Positions 56,573-64,000 of a DNA stretch of 64,000 nucleotides are shown here, piece after piece. Both the position numbers and the translations under genes were made by a program. The stretch lies in assembly GCF_947494015.1 (NCBI RefSeq), contig NZ_CANLTL010000008.1, positions 62,001 through 126,000 of the forward strand. Reading direction: 5' to 3'. Within the stretch, counting starts at the first letter, position 1; every line of letters starts with the position of its first letter. This stretch comes from an uncultured Cellulomonas sp. (GTDB taxonomy: Bacteria > Actinomycetota > Actinomycetes > Actinomycetales > Cellulomonadaceae). The notes under the pieces are model-generated. The model was given only the letters and a program-made list of their open reading frames with translations, was not told the origin of the DNA and made no database searches.

Positions 56573-57823
56573 GTGACCGCCGAGGACGACCGCCCGCTGC
56601 CGCTGCCCGCGCGGGCCCTGGAGACGACCGCAGAGCGGCCGTGGCCGGTGCGGCTGCTGTCGGTGAAGATCGCGGACTACATCGCCAAGATGGCGCCGGT
56701 GTGGGTCGAGGGTCAGGTCGTCCAGCTCAACCGACGTGCCGATGCCGCCACCGCGTTCCTCGTGCTGCGCGACACCGACGCCGACATGTCGTTGCCGGTC
56801 TCGGTGCGCGCCCAGCTCCTGGCCTCGCTGGCGGTGCCGCTGCGGGAGGGCGCCCACGTCGTCGTGCGTGCACGTCCGACGTACTGGACCAAGCGCGGGT
56901 CCTTCTCCCTGCAGGCCGAGGACCTGCGCCCGGTGGGCGTCGGCGAGCTGCTGGCCCGCATCGAGCACCTCAAGCGCGTGCTGGCGTCCGAGGGGCTGTT
57001 CGACGCCGACCGCCGGGTCCCGCTGCCGTTCCTGCCGCACGTCGTCGGGCTGGTCTGCGGACGCGGCTCCAAGGCGGAGCACGACGTCGTCGTCAACGCC
57101 CGCGAGCGCTGGCCGGAGGTGCGGTTCGAGATCCGGGAGGTCGCGGTGCAGGGCACCGCGGCGGTGCCGCAGGTGAGCGCCGCGATCGCCGAGCTGGACG
57201 CCGACCCGCGGGTCGAGGTGATCGTGGTGGCGCGGGGCGGCGGCGCGGTGGAGGACCTGCTGCCGTTCAGCAACGAGATGCTGGTGCGCGCCGCCGCCGC
57301 CTGCCGCACACCGCTGGTCAGCGCGATCGGGCACGAGACCGACACCCCGCTGCTCGACCTGGTCGCCGACTACCGCGCGTCGACCCCCACCGACGCGGCG
57401 AAGCGGATCGTGCCGGACGTCACCGAGGAGCGCTCGCGCCTGGCTCAAGCCCGGCGGCGCATGCAGGCCGCGGTGACGCACCGGGTCGCGCGCGAGCAGT
57501 CCGCTCTGGAGGCGCTGCGGTCCCGCCCGGTGCTCGCCGACCCGCAGACGGTCGTGGAGGCCCGCGCGCTGGACGTCCGCGCCCGCCGTGACGCCGGGCG
57601 CCGGGCGCTGGACGTCGTCCTGGCCCGCGGCGCCGCCGAGACGCAGCGGCTGGCCGCTCAGGTGCGAGCACTGTCCCCCGCAGCCACGCTCGAGCGTGGC
57701 TACGCCGTCGTGCAGCGGCCCGGCGGCGCGGTGGTGCGCGACGCGAGCGAGGTGGCCGACGGCGAGCGGCTGCGCGTGCGTGTCGCCCGCGGTGAGCTGA
57801 CCGTCCGGGCGCTGCGGGCCTGA
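56573..57823 (+). CDS. xseA: Exodeoxyribonuclease VII large subunit
   Basis: A 416-residue subunit of exonuclease VII, which degrades single-stranded DNA. It has the N-terminal OB-fold ([27 protein letters not shown]), the nuclease core with [20 protein letters not shown] and [20 protein letters not shown], then [30 protein letters not shown], and a C-terminal coiled segment ending in LERGYAVVQ. The start is GTG 56573, since the upstream frame looks noncoding. A CACGCT box six bases before hints at a leaderless message. The xseB gene follows after 67 bases. Confidence 0.94.
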   Translation: MTAEDDRPLPLPARALETTAERPWPVRLLSVKIADYIAKMAPVWVEGQVVQLNRRADAATAFLVLRDTDADMSLPVSVRAQLLASLAVPLREGAHVVVRARPTYWTKRGSFSLQAEDLRPVGVGELLARIEHLKRVLASEGLFDADRRVPLPFLPHVVGLVCGRGSKAEHDVVVNARERWPEVRFEIREVAVQGTAAVPQVSAAIAELDADPRVEVIVVARGGGAVEDLLPFSNEMLVRAAAACRTPLVSAIGHETDTPLLDLVADYRASTPTDAAKRIVPDVTEERSRLAQARRRMQAAVTHRVAREQSALEALRSRPVLADPQTVVEARALDVRARRDAGRRALDVVLARGAAETQRLAAQVRALSPAATLERGYAVVQRPGGAVVRDASEVADGERLRVRVARGELTVRALRA

Positions 57824-57890
57824 CCGGGGCGCAGAACGCACCGCACCGCCGGTGCCCGGTGCGCGCGCGGCCGCGGTGGATACTGGCTCC

Positions 57891-58160
57891 GTGCCCTCCA
57901 CCCCCACGCCACCCCCGAGCACCGACGCGGGGCCGGACGTGTCCGCCCTGAGCTACGAGCAGGCCCGCGACGACCTCGTGGCCGTGGTCGCCCGCCTGGA
58001 GGCGGGCGGCGCGACCCTTGAGGAGTCGCTCGCCCTGTGGGAGCGCGGCGAGGCCCTGGCCCGCCGCTGCCAGCAGTGGCTCGACGGTGCACGCGAGCGG
58101 CTCGCCGCCGCCCAGTCCGCGGACCTGACGCCCTCCGGCGACCGGCAGGCCGACGCGTGA
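57891..58160 (+). CDS. xseB: Exodeoxyribonuclease VII small subunit
   Basis: An 89-residue alpha-helical partner of XseA. The family core [45 protein letters not shown] is complete, preceded by a Pro/Ser/Thr-rich 20 residues. I chose GTG 57891, which lies six bases from a GATACT box; an ATG at 57852 would add unsupported residues. Its stop overlaps the sugar kinase start as GTGA. Confidence 0.9.
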   Translation: MPSTPTPPPSTDAGPDVSALSYEQARDDLVAVVARLEAGGATLEESLALWERGEALARRCQQWLDGARERLAAAQSADLTPSGDRQADA

Positions 58161-59209
58161 GCGGCGCCGACCCGGCCACGCGCGCGGGCACGTCCGCCGG
58201 CACGACCACCGGCCTGGCCACCGGCACCGGCACGTCCACGGACGTGGGCGCCCGGGACCGCACCGGTCCCCGCGCGCTCGTGGTGGGCGAGGCGCTGGTC
58301 GACGTGGTGCGCCGCACCGACGGCACCGTCGACGAGCACCCGGGCGGCAGCCCCGCCAACGTCGCGCTGGGGCTGGCGCGGCTGGGCCGACCGGTGGAGC
58401 TGCTCACCTGGGTGGGCACCGACGACCGGGGTCGCGCGGTCCGTGAGCACCTGGAGTCCGCCGGGGTGCGGCTGTCCCCGGGCAGCGACGGCGCGCGCGC
58501 GACGTCGGTCGCTACCGCGACCCTGGACGGGGACGGCGCGGCCACCTACACCTTCGACCTGGACTGGCAGGTCCCCAGCGACCACGCCGTCGACCTCGGG
58601 GACGTCGTGGCGGTGCACAGCAGCACGATCGGGGCCGCCCTGGAGCCGGGGGGTACCGACGTCCTGCGGCTGCTGGCCGAGGCACGGGTCGACGCGACCA
58701 TCACCTACGACCCGAACATCCGCCCGGACCTGCTCGGCGACCCGCAGGCGGCGCGCGACCTCGTCGAGCGGCTCGTCGTGCTCGCCGATGTCGTGAAGGT
58801 CAGCGACGAGGACCTCGCGTGGCTCGCGCCCGGGGTCGAGCCGCGCGACGTGGCGCTGCGTTGGGCGTCGCGCGGTCCGGCGCTGGTGGTGGTGACCCGT
58901 GGCGGCGAGGGCGCGCTCGCGGTGACCGCCGGCGGCGTCGAGCTCACGGTGACGGCGCCACGGGTGCAGGTCGCCGACACCGTGGGGGCCGGGGACTCGT
59001 TCATGTCAGGGCTGCTGGACGGGTTGTGGTCGGCGGGGCTGCTCGGCGCCTCGCACCGCATCGCCCTCGGCGGCGCGGGCAGCGAGGTGCTCGGGCCCGT
59101 GCTCGAGCGGTGCGCGCGGATCGCGGCGATCACGGTGTCGCGTCCCGGGGCGAACCCGCCCCGCGCCGACGAGCTGGACGACGACACGGGCGACCCGGTC
59201 ACGGCCTGA
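58157..59209 (+). CDS. PfkB-family sugar kinase (fructokinase-like)
   Basis: A 350-residue ribokinase-family enzyme. The sugar-binding [15 protein letters not shown] and the catalytic [14 protein letters not shown] motifs are complete, and the order resembles fructokinases and other sugar kinases of actinobacteria. About 35 Thr/Gly/Ala-rich residues precede the conserved [12 protein letters not shown] start of the fold. The exact sugar is unknown. The GTG overlaps the xseB stop, so it is translated together with exonuclease VII small subunit although functions differ. Confidence 0.88.
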   Translation: MSGADPATRAGTSAGTTTGLATGTGTSTDVGARDRTGPRALVVGEALVDVVRRTDGTVDEHPGGSPANVALGLARLGRPVELLTWVGTDDRGRAVREHLESAGVRLSPGSDGARATSVATATLDGDGAATYTFDLDWQVPSDHAVDLGDVVAVHSSTIGAALEPGGTDVLRLLAEARVDATITYDPNIRPDLLGDPQAARDLVERLVVLADVVKVSDEDLAWLAPGVEPRDVALRWASRGPALVVVTRGGEGALAVTAGGVELTVTAPRVQVADTVGAGDSFMSGLLDGLWSAGLLGASHRIALGGAGSEVLGPVLERCARIAAITVSRPGANPPRADELDDDTGDPVTA

Positions 59210-59266
59210 GGCGCCGCGTCGCGGGCGGGGGCGCGACACGCCCGTCGGACCTGTCAGGATGCCGCC

Positions 59267-59929
59267 ATGTCTCCCACCATGACTCCCGCGGAAGCCTGGG
59301 CCACCCTCAAGGCGGGCAACGCCCGGTTCGTCGCCGGCGACATGGAGCACCCGTCGCAGAGCGCCGACCGCCGGGCCGAGGTCGCCCTGGAGCAGACCCC
59401 GTTCGCGGTCATCTTCGGCTGCGCCGACTCCCGCGTCGCCGCCGAGATCATCTTCGACCAGGGCCTGGGCGACCTGTTCGTCGTCCGGACCGCCGGGCAC
59501 GTGCTCGACACCACCGTGGTCGGGTCCATCGAGTTCGGGGTGGACGTGCTCTCGACACCGCTCGTGGTGGTGCTGGCCCACGACCGCTGCGGAGCGGTGG
59601 CCGCGGCCACCCGCGCCCTGACCACCGGCGAGCTGCCGCGCGGATTCGTCCGCGCCATCGTCGACCGGGTCATCCCGAGCATCGTGGGGCTCAGCGACCG
59701 GGGGCCGGCCGGGCTGAAGTCCCTCGACGCGGCGACCCTCGGGCGCGAGCACACCCGCCACACCGTGCAGATGCTGCAGAGCTACTCCGCCGGCCTGGCG
59801 GAGGCGGTCGCCCAGGGACGCTGCGCCATCGTCGGCGCCGAGTACACCCTCGCCGACGGGCGGATCTCGCTCGTGGAGTGGGTCGGGGACATCGGCGAGC
59901 CCGGGGAGTCCCGCACCGTCTCGGCCTGA
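59267..59929 (+). CDS. Beta-carbonic anhydrase
   Basis: A 220-residue zinc enzyme hydrating CO2. The first zinc cysteine and catalytic Asp-Arg pair are in [11 protein letters not shown] (about residue 50), and the second His and Cys in [11 protein letters not shown] (about residue 105). This is the type II-like, short beta class. It is cytosolic, with no signal peptide. A CAGGAT box six bases before the ATG suggests a leaderless message. Bicarbonate supply for carboxylases is the usual role. Confidence 0.93.
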   Translation: MSPTMTPAEAWATLKAGNARFVAGDMEHPSQSADRRAEVALEQTPFAVIFGCADSRVAAEIIFDQGLGDLFVVRTAGHVLDTTVVGSIEFGVDVLSTPLVVVLAHDRCGAVAAATRALTTGELPRGFVRAIVDRVIPSIVGLSDRGPAGLKSLDAATLGREHTRHTVQMLQSYSAGLAEAVAQGRCAIVGAEYTLADGRISLVEWVGDIGEPGESRTVSA

Positions 59930-59932
59930 GGC

Positions 59933-59990
59933 GTCCCGGCCGGAGAGGTCCCGACCCGAGGACCCGGCCTGAACGGTCCCGGCCGGAGTC
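59933..59990 (+). repeat. Degenerate 15-base tandem repeat after carbonic anhydrase gene
   Basis: About four imperfect copies of GTCCCGGCCGGAGAG follow the stop codon (clear copies at 59933 and 59976, weaker ones between). Noncoding; no stem large enough to be a terminator. Confidence 0.5.
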
Positions 59991-60072
59991 GTCGGCGGGC
60001 CGGCACGAACGCGCACCCCCGCCGCGGACGTCCGATTTCCGCGCCGCCCGCCATCGCGGCACGATGATCGCC

Positions 60073-61500
60073 ATGAGCGACGACGCCGCCACCCAGTCCC
60101 CCGCCGGCCCCGACTTCCGCATCGAGCACGACACGATGGGCGAGGTCCGCGTGCCGGCCCAGGCGCTCTACCGCGCCCAGACGCAGCGGGCAGTGGAGAA
60201 CTTCCCGATCTCCGGCACCCGGCTCGAGCGGAGCCACATCGAGGCGCTGGCCCGGATCAAGAAGGCCGCGGCGCAGGCCAACGCCGAGCTCGGCGTGCTG
60301 GACGCGGAGGTCGCCGGTGCGATCGTGGCCGCGGCGGACGAGGTCGCCCGCGGGGACCACGACGACCACTTCCCGATCGACATCTTCCAGACCGGCTCGG
60401 GCACGTCGTCGAACATGAACACCAACGAGGTGCTCGCGACGCTCGCGACCCGGCACCTCGGCCGTGACGTGCACCCGAACGACCACGTCAACGCCTCGCA
60501 GTCGTCCAACGACGTCTTCCCGACGTCGGTGCACCTCGCCGCGACCTCGGGCGTCGTGCGCGAGCTCGTGCCGGCGCTCGAGCACCTCGCCGAGGCGCTC
60601 GAGGCCAAGGCGACCGAGTTCGCCGAGGTGGTCAAGTCCGGACGCACCCACCTCATGGACGCCACCCCGGTCACCCTGGGTCAGGAGTTCGGCGGCTACG
60701 CGGCGGCGGTCCGCTACGGGATCGAGCGGCTGCAGGCCGCGCTCCCCCGCGCCGCCGAGGTGCCGCTCGGCGGCACCGCTGTCGGCACGGGCATCAACAC
60801 CCCGGCGGGCTTCCCCCAGCGCGTCATCGCGCTGCTCGTGGAGGACACCGGCCTGCCGCTGACCGAGGCGCGCGACCACTTCGAGGCGCAGAGCAACCGG
60901 GACGGTCTCGTGGAGCTGTCCGGCGCGCTGCGCACGATCGCGGTGAGCCTGACCAAGATCTGCAACGACCTGCGGTGGATGGGGTCGGGTCCCAACACGG
61001 GGCTGGGCGAGATCGCCATCCCGGACCTGCAGCCGGGCTCGTCGATCATGCCGGGCAAGGTCAACCCCGTGATCCCCGAGGCGGTGCTCATGGTCGCCGC
61101 GCGGGTGATCGGCAACGACGCCACGGTGGCCTGGGCCGGCGCGACCGGGTCGTTCGAGCTCAACGTGCAGATCCCGGTCATCGCGCTGGGCGTCCTGGAG
61201 TCCGTGCGGCTGCTCGGCAACGCCTCGGTGGTGCTCGCGGACAAGACCGTGGCCGGCATCCAGGCCAACGTCGAGCGCGCGCGGGCGCTGGCGGAGTCGT
61301 CACCGTCGATCGTCACGCCACTCAACCGGGTGATCGGCTACGAGGCGGCGGCGAAGGTGGCCAAGCACGCCGTCGCCCACGGGATCACGGTCCGTGAGGC
61401 GGTCGTCGCGCTGGGCTTCGTGGAGCGCGGCGAGGTCACCGACGCCCAGCTCGACACGGCCCTGGACGTCATGGCGATGACCCGGCCGCCGACGGCGTGA
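60073..61500 (+). CDS. fumC: Fumarate hydratase, class II
   Basis: A 475-residue tetrameric enzyme interconverting fumarate and malate. The signature [11 protein letters not shown] is near residue 322, with [32 protein letters not shown] and [16 protein letters not shown] before it. Start choice is between ATG 60064 and ATG 60073; I took the latter because a CACGAT box lies seven bases before it and it gives the normal N-terminus. A perfect hairpin follows the stop. With citrate synthase and succinate dehydrogenase it belongs to the citric acid cycle. Confidence 0.95.
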   Translation: MSDDAATQSPAGPDFRIEHDTMGEVRVPAQALYRAQTQRAVENFPISGTRLERSHIEALARIKKAAAQANAELGVLDAEVAGAIVAAADEVARGDHDDHFPIDIFQTGSGTSSNMNTNEVLATLATRHLGRDVHPNDHVNASQSSNDVFPTSVHLAATSGVVRELVPALEHLAEALEAKATEFAEVVKSGRTHLMDATPVTLGQEFGGYAAAVRYGIERLQAALPRAAEVPLGGTAVGTGINTPAGFPQRVIALLVEDTGLPLTEARDHFEAQSNRDGLVELSGALRTIAVSLTKICNDLRWMGSGPNTGLGEIAIPDLQPGSSIMPGKVNPVIPEAVLMVAARVIGNDATVAWAGATGSFELNVQIPVIALGVLESVRLLGNASVVLADKTVAGIQANVERARALAESSPSIVTPLNRVIGYEAAAKVAKHAVAHGITVREAVVALGFVERGEVTDAQLDTALDVMAMTRPPTA

Positions 61501-61506
61501 GCACGT

Positions 61507-61549
61507 GCGGCCGCGTCGGGCACCGTCCAGCGGTGCCCGACGCGGCCGC
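61507..61549. terminator. Terminator between fumC and mcp
   Basis: A perfect 18-base-pair stem (GCGGCCGCGTCGGGCACC and its complement) with a 7-base loop lies between convergent genes, six bases after the fumC stop and twelve bases before the mcp stop. It can serve both directions. Confidence 0.85.
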
Positions 61550-61560
61550 GTCGTGGCCGG

Positions 61561-63672
61561 TCAGGCCCTGACCAGCCGGAACTCCTCGACACCGGCGTTG
61601 AGCTGAGCGACCACCCGCCCCAGGTCGGCCACGGCCTGACGGACGTCGCCGATCCCGTCGGAGGTGCGGTCGGTGTCCTGCGCCACGAGCGTGATCGTGG
61701 AGGCGACGTCGGCGGAGCTGTCCGCCGCGGTGACGAGGTTGCGCTCGATCTCCGACGTCGTCATCGTCTGCTCCTCGACGACGGCCGCCATCGACGACTG
61801 CTGCTCGTCCACGAGTGCGATCGACGCGGAGATCCGCTCGATCGCGGCACGCACGTCCGCGGCGTCCTCGGACACCGCAGCCAGGACCGGCGCGATGGTG
61901 TCGATCGCCGTGGCTGTCTGCTGCGCGAGGTCCTTGACCTCCCCGGCCACCACGGCGAACCCGCGACCGGCCTCGCCGGCGCGTGCCGCCTCGATCGTCG
62001 CGTTCAGCGCGAGCAGGTTGGTCTGCCCGGCGATCTGGGTCACCGTGGTCAGGACCGCCGCGATCTGCGACGACGACGACGCCAGCCGCCCCGCGGCACC
62101 GGCGGCGTCGGACGTCATCCCCACCGCCGCCGCGGCCTGGCCGGACGCCGCGACGACGCCCTCGGCGACGGAGCCGATCGAGGCCCGCATCTGGCTCATG
62201 GCGGCCGTCACGGACTGCACCTCCGAGCTGACCACCGAGGCGCTGCGCGCCGCGCTGCCGGCGCGAGCCGTCGCGGACCCGGCGACCTCGTCCAGCAGGC
62301 CGCTGGACCCCTCGAGCGCGCCCGCGGTCGAGCGCACCGAGTCCGCGCTGGTCTGCATCCTCTCGACCGCGCCGCGCATGGCGTCGATGGCCTCACCCAG
62401 GGCCGCACCCATCACCCCGACCTCGTCGTGCCCCTCCGGCTCGACCCGGACCGACAGGTCACGCCGGGCAACCCGGCGCAGCGCGTCGGTGAGCCGGCCG
62501 ATGCGCGCGACCACGCGTCCGGAGACGACGACGACGCCCGTGCCGGCCACCAGGGTGACGGCCAGACCGGCGAGCAGGAGGTTGCGCACCAGGGTCGCGG
62601 AGCCCGCCTCCAGCCGATCCGGGACGGCCTGCAGGTCGGAATCCAGGCTCCACGCGGCCAGCGTCCAGCCCCACGGGCCGAAGCGGGTCAGGTGCACCGT
62701 GGCCGGTCCGCCGGCGACCGTGTCCACCCGGACGTCGGTGGCCCGCGACGGGTCGACGGCGGCGGCCGCGTCGAGCAGACGCTGCGCGTACGGCGCACCG
62801 GTGGCGTCGACGTCCTCGAGCGCCGAGGCACCCTCGGTGCCGCCGGGCGGGGGCACGACCCAGCCACCGGCGGCGTCGAGCACGGTGAGGTATCCCCGGT
62901 TGCCGACCCGGACGTCGGCGAGCGCTGCCCGCAGGGGCGCGTCGACGGTGGTCTGCGGCAGCCCGACGAAGAGCGCGCCGACGACCTGCCCGTCGGCGAC
63001 GACCGGCGCGTACGCCGTCACGTACGGCTGACCGACCACGGTCGCCGTGCCGAAGTAGGTCTGCCCCGCGAGCAGCGTGGCCACCACGGGGTTCGGTGTG
63101 CCGTCGGGGCTCTGGGCCGCGATCGCGGTGCCGATCGCCCGCGCGCCGGCGTCGGTCGGGACGCTCGTCGCGACCCGCAGCATGGCGTCGTCGGCGGTGC
63201 GCTGGAAGATCGTCGTGGGCGTCCCGAGCAGCGCCTCGATCTCGTCGACGACCGGCGTGGTCATGCCGAGGTCGGCGTTCTGGCCCAGCCACTGCCCGCC
63301 GACCGACATCCGCGGCAGCGTCACCGGCGTCTGCTCCTTGGTGACCTGGTTCGTCATGGTCCACGGCACGGCACCGTCGAAGGTCACGGCGCCGCGGGAG
63401 GCCATCACCTGCTCGGCCACCCGGATCGCGGACTCCATCCGCTCGGTGACCGTGGTGACCTGCGTGGTGACCAGGCCGAGGGCCTGCTCGGAGGTGGCGC
63501 GCACGGCGGCGTCGTTGAGCCGGCGGACGTCGTCGCCGGCCTGCCGGGCCAGGACGCCGGTCTGCCATCCGCCGACGACGGTGAGGAGCAGCGCCGTGAG
63601 GACGACGGCTCCGGCGCCCATGGCGACGAGCTGGGCACGCAGGCTGCTGCGCAGTCCGCGGGGGTGAGACAT
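61561..63672 (-). CDS. Methyl-accepting chemotaxis protein with Cache sensor
   Basis: A 703-residue chemoreceptor. Helix 1 (about 12-34) and helix 2 (about 357-379) bound an outer sensor of about 320 residues that resembles a Cache_3/Cache_2 double domain, with [20 protein letters not shown] and [22 protein letters not shown] domain (about 380-435) and the signalling coil with the hairpin tip [28 protein letters not shown] follow. The ligand is unknown; Cache receptors often sense small carboxylates or amino acids. It implies flagellar motility. The start has an AGGAGC ribosome site. No other chemotaxis genes are in the window. Confidence 0.93.
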   Translation of the reverse strand: MSHPRGLRSSLRAQLVAMGAGAVVLTALLLTVVGGWQTGVLARQAGDDVRRLNDAAVRATSEQALGLVTTQVTTVTERMESAIRVAEQVMASRGAVTFDGAVPWTMTNQVTKEQTPVTLPRMSVGGQWLGQNADLGMTTPVVDEIEALLGTPTTIFQRTADDAMLRVATSVPTDAGARAIGTAIAAQSPDGTPNPVVATLLAGQTYFGTATVVGQPYVTAYAPVVADGQVVGALFVGLPQTTVDAPLRAALADVRVGNRGYLTVLDAAGGWVVPPPGGTEGASALEDVDATGAPYAQRLLDAAAAVDPSRATDVRVDTVAGGPATVHLTRFGPWGWTLAAWSLDSDLQAVPDRLEAGSATLVRNLLLAGLAVTLVAGTGVVVVSGRVVARIGRLTDALRRVARRDLSVRVEPEGHDEVGVMGAALGEAIDAMRGAVERMQTSADSVRSTAGALEGSSGLLDEVAGSATARAGSAARSASVVSSEVQSVTAAMSQMRASIGSVAEGVVAASGQAAAAVGMTSDAAGAAGRLASSSSQIAAVLTTVTQIAGQTNLLALNATIEAARAGEAGRGFAVVAGEVKDLAQQTATAIDTIAPVLAAVSEDAADVRAAIERISASIALVDEQQSSMAAVVEEQTMTTSEIERNLVTAADSSADVASTITLVAQDTDRTSDGIGDVRQAVADLGRVVAQLNAGVEEFRLVRA

Positions 63673-63768
63673 GGCGTGCTCCTGACAGGGGGTGACGGGT
63701 CGGCGCGCCCGAGCGCGCCACGGCGCCCTATCGGCACCGCGGGCACCGCGGCGAGAGGTCGCGGCCGG

Positions 63769-64000
63769 TCAGCGCCGGCGGACCGCCTGCCCCATCGCCT
63801 CGACCGCCTGCACGACCAGGGGTCGCGGTGTCGCGAAGGTGTACCGGGCGAACCCCTCGCCCGCCCGGCCGCACGCCGCGCCGTCGGTCAGTGCGACGCC
63901 CGCCTGCTGCCGGAAGAAGACGCCGGGGCTGGTCGGCAGGTCCAGGGCGCGGCAGTCCAGCCACGCCAGGTAGGTGCCGTGCGGCGGGGTGTAGCGCACC
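63769..64000 (-). CDS. MalY/PatB-type aminotransferase, C-terminus only
   Basis: The last 76 codons of a gene that begins beyond the window on the right. The segment PPHGTYLAWLDCRALDLPTSPGVFFRQQAGVALTDG followed by GFARYTFATPRPLVVQAVEAM matches the end of pyridoxal phosphate C-S lyases of the MalY/PatB group (cystathionine beta-lyase-like). The cofactor lysine lies outside the window, so activity cannot be judged. No promoter or start is visible. Confidence 0.8.
   Translation of the reverse strand, partial: VRYTPPHGTYLAWLDCRALDLPTSPGVFFRQQAGVALTDGAACGRAGEGFARYTFATPRPLVVQAVEAMGQAVRRR

Noticed and set aside
59210-59266. Terminator between the sugar kinase and carbonic anhydrase genes
   Set aside because: Only a six-base-pair GTCGCG/CGCGAC stem was found, too weak to call.

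Overview
The window is very GC-rich, about three quarters G+C by eye. Start codons are frequently GTG, there are many ATGA/GTGA overlaps, and many promoters place the transcription start on the start codon. Together with the gene content this points to a high-GC actinobacterium, most like a motile member of the Micrococcales such as the Cellulomonadaceae. That lineage call is an inference from style and synteny, not from a marker tree.

Region 1 (1-10480, minus strand) is a nucleoside scavenging locus. A Bmp-family lipoprotein, a two-domain ABC ATPase and two permeases are followed by cytidine deaminase and thymidine phosphorylase in one tightly overlapped operon, with a C39-like papain-fold protein as its last gene. 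A separate add-deoC pair completes the path from nucleosides to bases and deoxyribose phosphate, and then to acetaldehyde and glyceraldehyde 3-phosphate. A hairpin between the lipoprotein gene and the ATPase gene probably sets high lipoprotein output.

Region 2 (10641-20123) holds an M20 amidohydrolase, a mannose-1-phosphate guanylyltransferase divergent from sdhCDAB (succinate dehydrogenase), a YihY/BrkB membrane protein, a 2H phosphoesterase coupled to trpS, and tatB. Region 3 (19662-25923) keeps the mycobacterial order O-methyltransferase, sigE, rseA, htrA, tatB: an extracytoplasmic stress module whose anti-sigma factor is unusually long. The O-methyltransferase seems to start at ATC. pepA and a DUF3117 gene follow.

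Region 4 (26055-35355) holds a PIG-V-like membrane glycosyltransferase, a FolP2-type dihydropteroate synthase paralogue and a LOG protein in one overlapped operon. It is followed by three lysine/diaminopimelate genes (dapE, dapD, dapC), a lysozyme-like exported protein, citrate synthase and ferredoxin. Much of this again follows mycobacterial order.

Region 5 (35425-50284) holds a small SH3-like protein, a VanW-family protein, a flavin reductase with a small membrane protein, a BCCT transporter, typA/bipA, and an oligopeptide ABC transporter. The transporter comprises a binding protein, two permeases and a fused double ATPase. Its DppB permease carries a central insert of about 180 residues, a plus-strand PH-like gene separates the ATPase from the permeases, and two strong hairpins follow the binding-protein gene.

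Region 6 (50285-64000) holds ychF, a two-gene ABC exporter, rmuC, ispH, xseA-xseB coupled to a PfkB sugar kinase, a beta-carbonic anhydrase, fumarase, a Cache-type chemoreceptor (so the cell is probably motile) and the end of a MalY/PatB-type C-S lyase.

Most of the window is ordinary core metabolism. I saw no tRNA, rRNA, CRISPR array, insertion sequence or prophage, and found no clear undescribed multi-gene system. The most unusual items are the repeated leaderless-promoter design, the ATC start, the modified DppB, the FolP2 paralogue, the long anti-sigma factor, the C39-like protein in the nucleoside operon, and several strong palindromes.
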